NCBI RefSeq assembly: GCF_027409185.1
Contig: NC_084472.1
Location: forward strand, 45,619,427 to 45,683,426
Direction: 5' to 3'
Length of the DNA stretch: 64,000 bases
From: Cynocephalus volans
Taxonomy: Eukaryota; Chordata; Mammalia; Dermoptera; Cynocephalidae
Part shown: piece after piece, positions 12,467-24,614 of the stretch
Numbering within the stretch: the first letter of the stretch is position 1
Layout of the letters: the number at the start of each line of letters is the position of its first letter
Notes under the pieces: generated by a model
The model's database searches: none
Told to the model about the DNA's origin: nothing
The model's input: only the letters and a program-made list of their open reading frames with translations
Position numbers and translations under genes: made by a program

Positions 12467-12963
12467 TGTCAGGGTCCCTCAGATGTTCAGAATCTTGCCC
12501 AGCATGACCTAGCCTGTTTAATGTAAACATGTTAACTGTGCATGTGCACCCAGGTGTTCCTTGGTTGTCATGTAACTGCATGTGTGCCCAGGTGTTCCTT
12601 GGTTATCTAATTCACACCCAGATGTTCCTGAGTTATCAGCCTTAAGTATAAGGGAGTAACAGCTCTGATCCACGGGGACCCCCAGTACAGCCTCCCCTCC
12701 GACACACTCCTGCCCCCCAGGAGGCCATCAGGGGGCAGCTGCTTCTGCTGAGAGGGCTGAGCTCATGTCAGAATAAAGCATGTCAACCTTGCCAGCGGCT
12801 CCCAGAATCTTTCCAACTACCTAGCTCGCAACCTGCATATGAGGGGTCTGTGACCCAGTCTGCATGGCATATGAGGGGTCTGTGACCCAGTCTGCATGGC
12901 ATATGAGGGGTCTGTGACCCAGTCTGCACAACGGGTTTGAAGGGTCTGTGACCCAATCCAACA
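12467..12963 (+). repeat. LTR-like repeat, copy 1 (partner near 32855-33400)
   Basis: About 500 bp beginning tgtcaggg and ending caaca. It shares ordered blocks with 32855-33400: 'gttaactgtgcatg', 'aggtgttcc', 'aacagctctgatccac', and 'gaggggtctgtgacccagtc'. An AATAAA lies at about 12772. TG...CA-type ends, length and poly(A) signal suggest an LTR, but I could not find a matching target duplication, so the exact ends are uncertain. It contains a 32-bp tandem repeat (separate entry). Confidence 0.5.
12835..12930. repeat. Tandem repeat, three 32-bp units
   Basis: Units start at 12835, 12867 and 12899 and are near identical (gcatatgaggggtctgtgac then ccagtctgcatg). A diverged fourth unit follows. 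The partner LTR near 33330 has fewer units, so the array expanded in this copy. Confidence 0.9.
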
Positions 12964-13304
12964 TTTTCTATCCTTGTTTCCTCTTCCTGCTTCCTGAATA
13001 ACACTGTGCCCCATATTCAAGACCTCATCTTTCTTCTCATCCTCACCCCCTATTTTATCCCTTTCTGATGCTAACCCTCAAGTTTAATTCTAACTTTACT
13101 CTAGACCCACTTTTCCACTTGCCAGAGGGGCAATGCTAGCAACCTAGTGGTACATCAAACTAACCCAAAACTCACTTGTTTCCATCTTTTCTCCCCACCC
13201 AGAAGCCAGTTCCAACTGTCTGGTTTCCATCAGACCTGGCACAAATTAAAAGCTCAATTCATGCTGACTGAACTAAATCACATCCCTAAGAAAACTGCAC
13301 TTAG

Positions 13305-13482
13305 GGGCCAGCCCATGGCTCACTTGGGAGAGTGTGGTGCTGATAACACCAAGGCCATGGGTTCGGATCCCTATATAGGGATGGCTGGTTTGCTCACTTC
13401 GGAGAGCGTGGTGCTGACAACACCAAGTCAAGGGTTAAGATCCCCTTACTGGTCATCTTTAAAAAAAAAACCAAAAAAAACC
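13305..13482 (+). mobile_element. tRNA-Ile-derived SINE, dimer
   Basis: Two tRNA-like units joined head to tail: the first has the B box gggttcggatcc and ends 'ctatatagggatgg', the second ends 'aagggttaagatccccttac' plus 'tggtcatcttt' and oligo-A. A perfect 10-bp target duplication (ctgcacttag) lies at 13295-13304 and 13483-13492. Confidence 0.92.
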
Positions 13483-13559
13483 CTGCACTTAGCCAGAGCT
13501 TTGCGAATTCCTAATCCCACAATCAGATATGGTCTTTCCCACCTTTGAGTAATAATAAA

Positions 13560-13740
13560 GGCATCTGAAAACTTATTTTATGCCAGGAAATATACCAAAC
13601 ACTTTAATTTGGTGATCTGATTGGTTCCTCAGAGCAACCTTATAAAGAAGGTTCAGAATATTAATCCTGTTTCATAGATGAGCAAAGTGAGGCTCAGGGA
13701 GGAGGGAGGTGAGAAACATTCTAGGTCAGAGAGCTAGTAA
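13560..13740 (+). repeat. MIR-like fragment
   Basis: Shows 'tatgccaggaaatatacc', 'tcagagcaaccttataaag' and 'gatgagcaaagtgaggctca', the usual core of MIR3-like elements. Confidence 0.5.
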
Positions 13741-13774
13741 TATTCAATTTTTTCTTAAAAAAAATGCTTTTTAT

Positions 13775-13918
13775 GCCAGTGGTCCTTGAACTTTAGTGTG
13801 TATCAAGATTAAGGAGCTCTCAGGGGATGCTAATTCAGCTGGTCAGATATGTGGTCAATGAATCTGCATGTTTAATAAGTATTGCAGGTGGTGTAGGGCC
13901 CACACTTGGCGAAACATT
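13775..13918 (+). repeat. MER5-like DNA transposon fragment
   Basis: Starts 'cagtggtccttgaactttag' and ends 'cacttggcgaaacattg', consistent with diverged inverted ends; 'attgcaggtggtgtagggcc' lies between. Confidence 0.55.
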
Positions 13919-14104
13919 GCTCTGTGCTCCACAGCTTCTCAAATTAAAGAGAAGACATCCTTTGGGAATGCCTTGGTCTCTCTCTTGACAGGTGGGGTTT
14001 TGCATCACAAGCAAATGAAAAAGAATTTTGAACTAGCAAAGCATTCATTTGCACCTCTTTTAAGGTGCTCCCTTAACTATACCCTGTGTTATGTTTGCTA
14101 ATAT

Positions 14105-14237
14105 CCCTTTCTCTTCCTCACCACTAGGCTATGAAGGTCCTGAAGGCAGGGACCATACCTGATTAGTATTTGTATCCTCCGCACTTCCTAGAACAATGCC
14201 TTGCCCAGAGTAGATCTCAATAAACAGTAGGTGAATT
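14105..14237 (+). repeat. L2-like LINE 3' end
   Basis: Has 'tgaaggcagggaccat', 'agaacaatgccttgcccag' and 'ctcaataaacagtaggtgaa', the usual 3' end of L2. Confidence 0.55.
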
Positions 14238-14528
14238 GAGATAACTTGTGAGCCAGGTCTTAAGGGAGATACTGCTCATTAATTGGTGGAAAATATGGGA
14301 AAAAGAAAGGGATTACTAAGCAGAGAAATTTTAGCATAAGGAAAGAAAGAAAGCGTGAGAGGAATTCAACAAAAAAGCTGCCTTCTTATTGGCTGGCACT
14401 TACGTGAAAGTAGTTTATAAACTATAAGTCAATATTCAATAAGAGTTAAAGTTATTTTCTTACATTCTATCTGCTATGAAACAGATTCCTATCTTCTCTC
14501 TTTCCTCCCCTATTTAAACTACACACAT

Positions 14529-14612
14529 GCTGGCCAGGTAGCTCAGTTGGTTGGAGTGCTTTGTTCTAACACAAAGCATTTGGATCCCCTTACTGACCAG
14601 CCACCAAAAAAA
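14529..14612 (+). mobile_element. tRNA-Ile-derived SINE, monomer, diverged
   Basis: A box (gtagctcagttggttggag), weak B box (atttggatcccc), linker 'accagccacc' and oligo-A are visible. Older than the dimer copies. Confidence 0.75.
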
Positions 14613-14904
14613 ATTTAAAACCTACACACACACTTATGGAAAACTACACAAAGCAGGACCAGGACCCGCTGTCACTCCCCTGGCTGAGGGACGTGCAAGC
14701 AGAGACAGCAGGAGACGGAAGCAGGAGTGGTGTGTGAGGGACACAGGGTGCAGGTCCTCTGCTGCTGAGCTCTGCACTGTGCTTCTCCCTCCCCACTTGT
14801 TCCCACGCCTTTGGCTTCCCCCTCCCGCTCACACCTTTGCACATCACTCTGTGTCCTGCAGGTGAAAAGAACCCCCTCTTGTACACTTTTAAGTTGGGAT
14901 CTGT

Positions 14905-15250
14905 ATCAATTCAGGGTTAGCCAGGTTATGTTGTAGTAACAAACTACCCCAAAGTCTTAGTGCCTTAAATAAAAACTGTTTTTCTTGCTCACATTACACA
15001 CCTGTCACGAGAGCTGGATGGAGCTCTGCTGTCCATGGTCTTTCCTCTGGGCATCTATCTAGAAGATTACCAGTGTGTGGCAGAGGGAAAAGAGAGCAAA
15101 CTCCACCCCACCTGCTTGAGGACCTGTTCACATTTCACTTCTGAGAGGGATGCACTCACATTTCATGGGCTGAACCAAGTCACAGGGCTATTATATATGA
15201 ATCCATCAGGGTGGGGATGTGTAATGTTCCTCCAGTAAGGGCAGGGCACT
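14905..15250 (-). repeat. MaLR-like LTR remnant (antisense)
   Basis: Reads like the reverse of an MLT1-type LTR: 'gtagtaacaaactaccccaa', 'agtgccttaaataaaaactg', 'cttgctcaca'. Very diverged. Confidence 0.4.
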
Positions 15251-15853
15251 GACTGGAGGAGCAATCCAGAACAGGACAGCAAATATTTTCAACAATAATA
15301 TAATCTGTTATACTCTTTTCTCTCATACTCCAAATTCTGTCTCTTCCAGAAAACTTGTCTTGGATTATATCAGGATTTCTCCCAAGGTCTGGCCTCCTAA
15401 ACCATGGTAAGGGGGTGAATAAAATGAATTCTGGATCTGAATGAGAAGCCACAAAGTATATTAACAGTTGCAATATGAACTCCCTGAAAGTGGAAAGGGA
15501 ACAACTTTACCTACATGAAAGAAAGGCAGGTAGAAAATGGATTTGTCCTCACACTGAAACCTGGGCATAGACTCACTAGCCCAGGATCATAGTTTTTTGG
15601 GTGGAGGTCATCTAGTCCAATGTCCAATTCAGGAATGCTTAGTCTCCCAAATGTACAACCACCCAGCCTCTGGGAATGAAACCTCACTGTCCTGTGAGGC
15701 ATTGGGCACTGTCATCGAGCTTTTAGAGGTCCTAGGCCAGCTTGCAATTCATTATCTCTCACACAGATTTTGAGTATTGAGTCTTATGGAGTGTATCGAA
15801 GAAGTGGAAATATGGTTGAAACCGTGTTCTCTAACAGGTGGTCATTAAATCAC

Positions 15854-16411
15854 TCTGGTAGGCTGCTTCTAACATGGCTCCCAATGATCCTCACCTCCTA
15901 GTATTCTACCCTTATGTAATCTCTTCCCTTTGTGTGTGGGCTGGACCTAGTGATTTGCTTCTAAAGATAAAATACAGCAAAGGTGATGGAATGTCACTTC
16001 AATGATTAGGTTATAAAAGACTGCAACCTCTGTCTTGCTGGAACTCTCTCTGGCTCTTCTCATATGCTTGCTTTGATGAGGATGCACGTGGAGAGGCCCA
16101 TGTGGCAAGGAAATAATGGTGGCCTCAGTCCAACAACCCTTGAGGAACTGAATTCTCCCAACAACTGTATGAGCAAGCTCAGAAGCAGATTTTTCCCTTG
16201 ATGAGCCTTCAGATGACACCACAGACCCTGCTGATACTTTGACTGCAATGATGTGATATACTCTGAAGCAGAGGATCCAGCAAAGCTGTGTCTAAATTAA
16301 AGAAATTTTGAGATAAATTCTGTGACCCACAGAAACTGTAAGATAATAAATGTGTTGTCTTAAACCACTAAGTTTGAGAGTAATTTGTTATGCAGCAATA
16401 GATGACTAACA
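15854..16411 (+). repeat. MaLR (MLT1-type) solo LTR
   Basis: The 3' end carries 'cacagaaactgtaagataat', 'ttaaaccactaagtttg' and 'gcaatagatgactaaca', characteristic of MLT1 LTRs. A 5-bp duplication (atcac) flanks it at 15849-15853 and 16412-16416, the size expected for this group. Confidence 0.7.
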
Positions 16412-16435
16412 ATCACATACAAAACATGTTCTGTG

Positions 16436-16511
16436 CAAGGTCAAAGATTTGGCTCCCCATACCAGTCAGCCACCAAACAAAACAAAACAAAACAAAACAA
16501 ACAAACATAAG
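16436..16511 (+). mobile_element. 5'-truncated tRNA-Ile SINE
   Basis: Only the part from 'caaggtcaaagatttggctc' through the linker 'accagtcagccaccaa' and an (AAAAC)n tail is present. A perfect 11-bp target duplication (catgttctgtg) lies at 16425-16435 and 16512-16522, so it was truncated when it inserted and not by later loss. Confidence 0.8.
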
Positions 16512-17282
16512 CATGTTCTGTGATGACTGACTTCCTGGTAAGAACCTCATCCTAGCAATCTCTCTCCTCTCCATCAGGGGACGTTGGTTTCCCAGGTGCT
16601 CCTACCTGCTAAAGTGGTCATCTTCAAACTGGGGTTTGTGGTCCCCTGATGTACATCAAGACTTTTCAAGAAGTTGTTATCCCATACTTTGCTTTAAAGG
16701 ATCAATTTCCAGATCCTAAGTCACCATATGTATTCCTTCCTAAACACTGATTTGCCAAAAAAAAAAATAGGCCTGCAGTTAGGGGAGGCTCATTCTCAAG
16801 TCTCCTTCCTCACTTCTGGTTCTCTCACTTCGCAAAAGAAAGGCACACTTCCTATCCTTAGGAAGTGTAGGGTGGTGCTTTGCCCGGGGAGTCAAAGTCT
16901 CTAGGACACCAAACAAAAGAACAGTTAGAAATCTTGTATTGAGAAAGCCAGTGACTCTCAAGAAGGGGCCACAGATTCTTTCACAGGTGGTTTTCAATTC
17001 TGTTCTGTCAACAAAATTGAAGGAGGACCTAATCCAGTGGTCAGCTGATAGACTGTGAAAACTAATCTTTTGATGGATCACTATATGATTTTTGGCAACT
17101 CAGAAGGAATTCATAGATTTGAGGGACGCTGTTCTAACAAAACTTCCCTTCCCATCTATTTGTGTAAAAAAGATTTCTCAGTGCTTATGTCTATAACAAA
17201 AATAGAATTCTGAAGTTGTGCAATAATACCATTTGTGATGATAGTTCAGTTTAGAGTAATTTTAATACTTGCACCACTGGAA

Positions 17283-17465
17283 TTTTTTTTTTTTTGTCTT
17301 ATTTTTGTGACTGGTAAGGGGATCGCAACCCTTGGCTTGGCGTCATCCGCACCGCACTCAGCCAGTGAGCGCACCGGCCATCCCTATATAGGATCCGAAC
17401 CCACAGCGGGAGCGCTACTGCGCTCCCAGTACTGCACTCTCCCGAGTGAGCCACAGGGTCGGCCC
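17283..17465 (-). mobile_element. tRNA-Ile SINE, hairpin subfamily
   Basis: Minus orientation (T run at left). The first unit carries a GC-rich hairpin, gggagcgc/tact/gcgctccc at 17408-17427, where other copies have the tRNA anticodon arm. The second unit has 'actcagccagtgagcgc'. The left end includes 'cttggcttggcgtcatc', so it may be a composite with a piece of the other dimer form. Confidence 0.85.
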
Positions 17466-17493
17466 AGAAATTTTTAAAATATATTAATTTATA

Positions 17494-17664
17494 GGACCAG
17501 CTTGTGGCTCACTGGGGAGAGTGCGGTGCTGATAACACCAAGGCCACAGGTTCGGATCCCTCTATAGGGAGGGCCGGTTAGCTCAATTGGGAGAGCGTGG
17601 TGCTGACAACAAACACCAAGTCAAGGGTTAAGATCCCCTTACCGGTCATCTTTCAAAAAAAAAA
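17494..17664 (+). mobile_element. tRNA-Ile-derived SINE, dimer
   Basis: Complete dimer ('tgtggctcactggggagag' to 'ccttaccggtcatctttc' and oligo-A). The flanks share 'atatattaatttata' (about 17479-17493 and 17690-17704), a target duplication of about 15 bp with a (TG/TA)n stretch inserted before the second copy. Confidence 0.9.
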
Positions 17665-17695
17665 TATATGTGTGTGTATATATATATATATATAT
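17665..17695. repeat. TG/TA microsatellite in a SINE tail
   Basis: An alternating purine-pyrimidine run follows directly on the SINE A tail. Confidence 0.85.
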
Positions 17696-17704
17696 TAATT
17701 TATA

Positions 17705-20080
17705 TACATATTTTTGTTGTAGATAAGTATTATAGACTGGTTATTAAAGGGGTTTCTAGCATAAAAAATGTAGGACAAAATTAGTCAGAAATGTGAAATG
17801 GAATTTCAGGCTCAAGGAAAAACAATATGATTTAAAGAATGTGTTTGCGCTTTTTAAAATGGGCAGTGGAGGGCATCAAATTGCTGGGGCAGAGTCCAAT
17901 GGCTTCATTTAAAACAGTGATATAACAGTTCTGTTTTAAGTGACTGTATCTATACACCAGAAATTACAACTTTTGCAACTACTGAAGCTTATTTAAAAAT
18001 CCTAGTTATTAACTTAAAAATGTAGTGAGACACATGATTTTTCGAAATTCCTTTTGAGAGTTTGAGAGCAAGAGTCTGAAGCCAGGGGGTAGAGGACAGC
18101 TGTTCCCACAACTCCCCAGATTAGGACTTCCTTAGGAATTCTGGGTTTAAAATGGTGTTAACAACCTCGGTAATGTAGAACACATTCAGCAGACCGGTTT
18201 ATTCTGCTGTCCTCTTCAAGCATCCCTCGGTGCAATGCAGACTTTCATGTCATCTGCTCTAAGTTGGCTCTCAGCCTGCAAGGGTTTAAGCCATGACTTA
18301 AGTTCTTATTTGTGTGGGGGAGACTTTGACCCTGACCCTGACCTGGACTTCTGCACCAGCTCTCTTCCGTAGGGAGAAGCAGGTAGCGAGGGGCGTAGAA
18401 GCCCTAATGTGAGAGGATGGTTGAAGATAACTGGAGTAGTTGGATTTGGGAAAGATGCTGGGGACGAAGGAATGGTGAGGGCTGGGAGCTCCCAACAAAG
18501 GAGATGGGGGGCATCGTAAGTGTTTTCAAATACTTGGAAATCTGTCATGTGAAAGAGAGATTAGGCTGGTTCGGCTCAATAGAGGCCAGGCCCAGACCCC
18601 AGGGAGGAAGTTTCAGGGTGACAGAGACTGGACAACCGTGGGGAGTAAGTACAACATTCACATAAGAAAAGCTGTTCAAGAGAGGGGCAGGCAGCTCGTG
18701 AAGAAGCGAGCTTGCTGTCCATGGAGGAATTCAAGCAGAGACTGGATTACCACCGTCAAAGATGCTGTGGATTCTACTGCTGGATGGGAGGGTGGGCTGT
18801 ACCACTGCTGGCAGCCAGTGGTTGTACCCTGGTGGCTGCCCTCCATATACCTGGTTTATGAAACCAGAGAAAGTTTGGAGCTGTTGTCCCAAATGCTGGA
18901 TTGATGACCTCAAGGGAAGAAAACCCCCATCTCAAAGCTTGCTCCCTGGGAAGTGCTGATATCAGTCCTTTACAACTCAGTGAGATTGTAAGTCATGTGT
19001 TCCCTTTAGGGGGTTTCGCATCAAACTTGTCTTTAATCCTAAATGCAGCGAGAGGCTTTGTTTTCTACTAGGTGTCCCGACACCGGTGCATAGGGTGGTG
19101 GGGTTGGTTTTTCTCATTTCTTGGGGAAAGAGGGAGGAAAAAGATGTAATTTACACTTCCCCAGAACCTCTAAAATCTGTTTATAGAGGCTGTTCACAAG
19201 GCACAAAGGCTATAGTATAACCGTAGGGACGCCCCAGAATGGAATCGTGGACCTATTGGGGCTTGGTTGGAGAGAAAGGAGGAGAAAAATGAGATGGCTT
19301 GGATTGGAGGAAATGCAGATGTCACAGCCTTCATGCCCGCAGTCTACACATCCCCACTAAAGTAATTCTGAGTCTCTAGTCATCCAACAAACAAACTGCC
19401 ACCCCCCCCCCCCCCCACCATCACTTGCTGTCATGCAAGTAGCTACAGGATTCTTTTCCACTGGATAGCAAAGGCCACAGTATATTTCATCTCTAGCATT
19501 TGGCGCCCTCTTCTGGATGCTTTTCAACAGCTAGTTTTATTTTTGGTTTTTGTCTCATTTTCAACATTCCATCATTCCCTGATCTTTGAAACTCATAACT
19601 GGGAGATCCACAAAGAAATCAATGTCCAACCCTCTCATTTTACAGATGAGAAAACTGAGGCTCAGAGAGGAGGCAGGAACTACCCAGAGCCACACAGCTG
19701 GTTTGAGGCATTGCTGCTCTTGGCCTGGGCATTTCTGGGAAGAACTAGGAAGTTGATAGGAGCTCGTGAGACCTGCTTGAGTAGCACAGAATTTCACTCA
19801 CAGTCTCTCCCTACCTGTCTTACTCTGAAAGCTTACCCTTCACCCCATATCACCTGTTAAAAAATCAAAATGAAAACATTAAACAAAGATCTTGTTGTGA
19901 GGCCCAGGTTTCTACCTGATTTCAGGTGAGATTTTCTCATGTCTTGAGATGAAGTGAGAAGACATCAGAGCCAGGGGCTGGGCTGAGGATGGGTCTCAGG
20001 GCTTGTATTAACTACATAATTGATTACTATACATTAATATAATCTGCCTGAAATATGCTGTTTCCAAATCCTACCCTTCC
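17705..20080. other. Intergenic DNA, little recognised
   Basis: No exon or young repeat seen. There is a MIR-like stretch at about 19630-19700 ('cattttacagatgagaaaac', 'tgaggctcagagagg') and a 15-base run of C at about 19402-19416. Confidence 0.45.
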
Positions 20081-20082
20081 TC

Positions 20083-20240
20083 TAGGACAGTGATTCTTGA
20101 TCTTGGCTACATATTGCAATCACCTGGGACTTACTTCAGAAAGGTTCACCCCACAGGCTCCTGCTTAATTGCCTGGGGTGTGGTCTTTAAACATGCCTCA
20201 AGTGATTCTAAAGCAGAGCCGAGGTCAAGAACCTCCGCTT
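20083..20240 (+). repeat. MER5-like DNA transposon fragment
   Basis: 'acagtgattcttgatcttgg' at the left, 'tgcaatcacctgggactt', and 'gaggtcaagaacctccgctt' at the right. Confidence 0.5.
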
Positions 20241-21229
20241 TAGGGCCTACCTTCATATCCCACCTTTTCCATGAGGCCTTCCCACACTTTGTGGACTTAT
20301 GTTTTTATTCTATTTGGTACCTGAGATTTACAATGTCTGTAATATACTTTAAAATATTTCAGTACCCTCAGTTAGTTTCAGCTCTAATTCCAGGGCTGGC
20401 CAGATAACATGCTCTCAAGAATTTACATTCCAGTGTGGTCAGCTGGCATATCAGGAAAGGCCACACTCTAGATGTAGCCACTAGAAGTCCTTCTGCTATC
20501 ATGTCTCAATCAATCACCAAGTCTTGGCTAATTCTCATACTGAATGTCAAAACAAGTTTTTACTGGTGAAACTGGTGACTTGTGAAATAGCAGGATGAAT
20601 GTTAGAAGTAGGCTGTCTTTGGATAAATTAGAGGTATTCAAGTTTTGGGGGCTGGCTAGAGACATTCCCCACTCTTGCCAGAACAAGAATCCAAAGTGCC
20701 GTGTGACCTGCATCATTAGGGAGGATGCCCGAGGTTGGATCCAGTCTGGCCCTGTGTCCAGCCAATGTCTGAGGAGGATTTCTGACTGTATAATGCTGAT
20801 GAGAAGCATGAAATCCTGCCTCTGAATTGCTTCAATGAATGAATCTTTCATACAGGTGATCCTTGACTGGCCCTGCCTTATAGATGTGATTAGAGCCCCT
20901 GAAAGGTGAGAGTGCTGGGACTCCAGCATGCTGACAAAGCCAGTTGAACGACCCTTCTGTACCTACTAGCCAATAAGGTTTGTTTAAGAAGTGTCTGTAT
21001 AGGTGGCAGAATGTGGACCTGAACTGCTTCCTTTATAATCTGTAGACCCCACCTCAAGCTTCTTGGGCAACTAATTGTTATCTACCAAAAAGAACCTAAA
21101 TGTGGTATATAAACCTAAATTATTTTCTAACTCAGAGTTTTGTATATTTCCGATTCTCTTAAACAAATATTAATCCAAACATTATTTATTAAACATCCAC
21201 CATGTTTTAGGCATTCTACAAGATACTAG

Positions 21230-22974
21230 AGATTTAGAGATAAATGAAATGTCTTTCTGGGGCCAAGCAAACATCCAGTTGCCTACCTGACTTTCCCACA
21301 TGTATGACTAAGGGTATCTCTGACTTAACATGCCCAAAATAAAAGTCTTGATTTTCACCCTGCATGCGTGTTCTTCCCCGTCTCACCCCTATTGATATTT
21401 GGCATCACCATCTACCATTAAGCCAAAAACCTAGATGTCATCCTTGATTCCTCCTTGTCCCTCAGTTCTCAGTTCTAATCCATCAGCAAGACCTAATAGC
21501 TCAGTCTCCAAAGCACACCCCAAATCTGTCACCTCCCTCTCCATCTCCACTGCCACCACCCTCAACAAGCCCCAGCCATTTCCTGCTGGACCACTAACAG
21601 CCCCAGACTGGTCTCTCCTCTTCCATCTATTCTCATCTCCTCCTGCTCTTCTCTCTTCTTACTACACATTCCAACCTCAAACCCTTCTGTCTGTTCCTCA
21701 GACATGCTGAGCTGCTTCTCAGCTCAGCATACTTGACCTTGCTGGCCCCTCCCCTGGAGGGCTCTTCCTCTGACAAAGTGGGGGTGAGGCATTCACCTCA
21801 GACCTAAAAAACTCAGTATTCAAGATATCAGGACAATAATTTATTGCAATAGTAAAAAAATAAAAATAAGAATTATGCAACAGGTCCATGATGAACAAAA
21901 CATCAAAAATTTAAATGAAGACAGGATTCAGGAGTGCTATCCTGAGCCATGAAGGAGCCTGAGGCAAAAGTGAAAATGTGTGCCCCTATATACTTGTATT
22001 TATGTATTTTTTAAAGGTTAACTTTTCCCAGGACCTTAAAGGAGTTGAAAAATATTGAAAAATTGTAAAGTAGGTTGTTAAAACTCATCACACTATTTTG
22101 TTTAAATATTTTATTTATACTTGTGATGGGGGCATCCCAAAAACCACCCTTAGGTTTAAGGATTTGCTAGAAGGATTAACAGAACTCAGAAAAGCTGTTA
22201 TATTCATGGTTTGGGTTTATTACAATAAAAGGATACAGATTACAATCAGCAAAAGAAAAAGATGCACAAGGCAGATTCCAAGAGAGAACAGGAGCAAGCT
22301 TCGAGTGTCCTTAATCAGTGGAGTTGTAGAGAGAATGTTTCCTTCTCTGAGCAATGATGTTTGACAAACTTTACAAAGTATTGCCAAGCAGGGGCACTCA
22401 CCCAAGCCTCCAGGATTTTTACTGGGGCTCATCACTAATCACCATTCATCCCATCCCCAGAGGTGAAACTGGTACAAGTGGCCCTGGGCCCCAGGTGAAC
22501 AAAAACAGGCATTGACCAAAAATCACATTGTCAGTCTAAACTATCTGGTATAGCCCTAAGTATGCAAAGACACTTATATCAGGCAGGATTCCAAGGGCTC
22601 ATAGGTTATCTCCCAGGGGCCTCAAGGGTCAGTCCTTCGTTTGAATGCACAGGATTTGAACACTTCAAGCCTGCTGAGTTAACCCTTTATTGTATAATAC
22701 CATAACCAGAATTTGGTATAACTTTATCAGCTTTAATGAGGCAAACTCATCAATGATATTTTCACAAATCTACTTCTGGAAAAAGCTGACCACTAAGGAA
22801 ACATGTCTGTAGGAATATACATTTTTCTTTTGGCCTCAGGCTCTGACGTTGTTCTGGACAGCACTGTCAGATACTCTTTATTTCAAACTGATATTTTATT
22901 CCTCATGGATCTTTTGCATTAATTTTATTTTGAAAAACATTATTTGTCTTAATGACTGAGTTTTTGATGCCCCT
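21230..22974. other. Old repeat-like DNA, families uncertain
   Basis: The part at 21300-21780 resembles an L2-type LINE 3' region (ccttgctggcccctccc and similar). The part at 22110-22450 looks like the antisense of an old LTR ('acaaactttacaaagtattg', 'gggcactcacccaagcc'). I cannot name either with confidence and see no gene. Confidence 0.35.
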
Positions 22975-23330
22975 TAAATCTTGCTCCCAGCTAGCACTTT
23001 TCTTATCTTTCCTTAATCCTAGCCTTGTGAACTTCAAGGCTGTGCCTTCTCAATTTTCTAGCCTAATCAGCATAGCACGAAATCAGAAAGGCCTTCTCTG
23101 ATCACCCTCTCTATTACTGTATCCTCTCCATTTCTCTTTCATTGTATCACTTCACATTCTGCAATGACCTTGTTTATATCTTGTTATTTCCTGTCTACCC
23201 CTTCCACCCAACTAAAACATAAGCTCTGTGAAAGGAGAGCCTTTGTCTGCCTTGGTCACTGCTGAACTCCCAGACTGGAAGAGGGTGTCTCTCCCCTGAC
23301 TGATGCTCTGTAAATGTTAGTTGTGTTGAA
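22975..23330 (+). repeat. L2-like LINE 3' end
   Basis: Order of 'aggccttctctgatcaccc', 'ttcattgtatcacttcac', 'acataagctctgtgaaagg' and 'ctgtaaatgttagttgtgtt' matches the L2 3' region. Confidence 0.6.
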
Positions 23331-24287
23331 TCCCTGCCTGGGTACTGAAACCCCTATACAGTTACAGACACAGAGCAGTCACACAGGTGAGGTTTTTTTC
23401 TCCTGTATTTTATTGACAAGCTGGCCTCTGTGGCTAGGGATCCAAAGGCTAAAAGGACACACAGAGACAAGTCCAGATACAATATGAAAGCTGAAGGAAG
23501 CCTCTAGCTCTCTCCAATTTTACTGATTTAACAAGAGTTTTTACAGAGTGCAGTCAAGTTGCACTCATGTCAAAGTGCCAAAAATGCCTCGCATGTTCAA
23601 ACTTTGCATAAGTCAAATTAGCTACATTTAAACTCTCCAGCCTTGCAGAAAACACCCATTTAGCACTGCCTTGGAGCTTATGCAAAGACACCTTGGCCTG
23701 TGGCTCTGGTCTGTCCTGGGAAAATGATTCTTTTTCGGTGTTGATTTCTATTTCTTGGTATCCATTACTAGAATATGAACACACCTAAAGGGAAAACACA
23801 TGAACAGAGTTATCAGACGTTAACATTTTCATTTGAATGCCTGTGCTTCTTAGTATCGTGTGGCTTTCTTGTCCTGGCCTAGTCACAACTCTCCATTCTC
23901 CCCAGGTTGAGTGTTCCTCAGTGTGACCCACACCCTTGTCCTATGGCCTCCTGCCTCCAGCCTCTGAGCACTTCCTAACTACAAACATTTTGTAGGCCAA
24001 GGCTTCTCCTTCTTGCTTCCTGAATCTCCCCAGACACAAACCCTCTGAGGGCTTCCAGCTCATTCAGGGTACAAGCCACAGTCCTTGTAGTGGCCTCAGC
24101 TCCTACTCTCCCTCCTTGTCCCCTCCCCTCCAGGCCCCCGGCCACCTTGCTGTTCCTTGGACACTTCGTGGTCGGTTCGCTTCAGTGCCTCTGCCCCTGC
24201 TGTCTCCAGGTTTCCATCCTCTCTCCTCTGCAAGGATCTTGCCAATGACGCCTTCCCTGCCTGCCTCATTTAAAATTGCACATCCCA
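23331..24287. other. Intergenic DNA, nothing recognised
   Basis: No exon, named repeat or low-complexity array visible apart from short pyrimidine-rich stretches. Confidence 0.4.
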
Positions 24288-24371
24288 GGGCTGGCCTGTG
24301 GCTCACTTGGGAGAGTGTGGTGCTGACAACACCAAGTCAAGGGTTAAGATCCCCTTACCGGTCATCTTTTT
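24288..24371 (+). mobile_element. tRNA-Ile-derived SINE, single unit of the dimer type
   Basis: Starts 'gggctggcctgtggctcact' and ends 'ttaccggtcatctttt', that is, the front of unit 1 fused to the end of unit 2, so one unit is missing (recombination or a monomer source). Diverged flanks 'aaaattgcacatccc' and 'aaaattgttcatccc' suggest the target duplication. Confidence 0.85.
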
Positions 24372-24404
24372 AAATGAATGAATGAATGAATGAATGAATA
24401 ATAA

Positions 24405-24463
<59 letters not shown>
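24372..24463. repeat. (AATG)n and (ATAG)n microsatellite
   Basis: Tetranucleotide arrays follow directly on the SINE A tail: about seven ATGA units, then about 14 AGAT units. Confidence 0.95.
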
Positions 24464-24464
<1 letters not shown>

Positions 24465-24614
24465 AATTGTTCATCCCCTTGGCACTCCATAGCCCTGTCT
24501 CCTTTATTTTCCTCTATGCCATCAACTCCATCTAGCATATGATATATGTATCTGGTTATTTTCTCCTTCCCCTTGCAAAAATGTAAGCTTTTTTATTCTC
24601 TAATTTGGGGGGTC

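Noticed and set aside
12835..12930. CRISPR-like repeat array
   Set aside because: The units are contiguous without spacers and sit inside an LTR in a mammalian genome.
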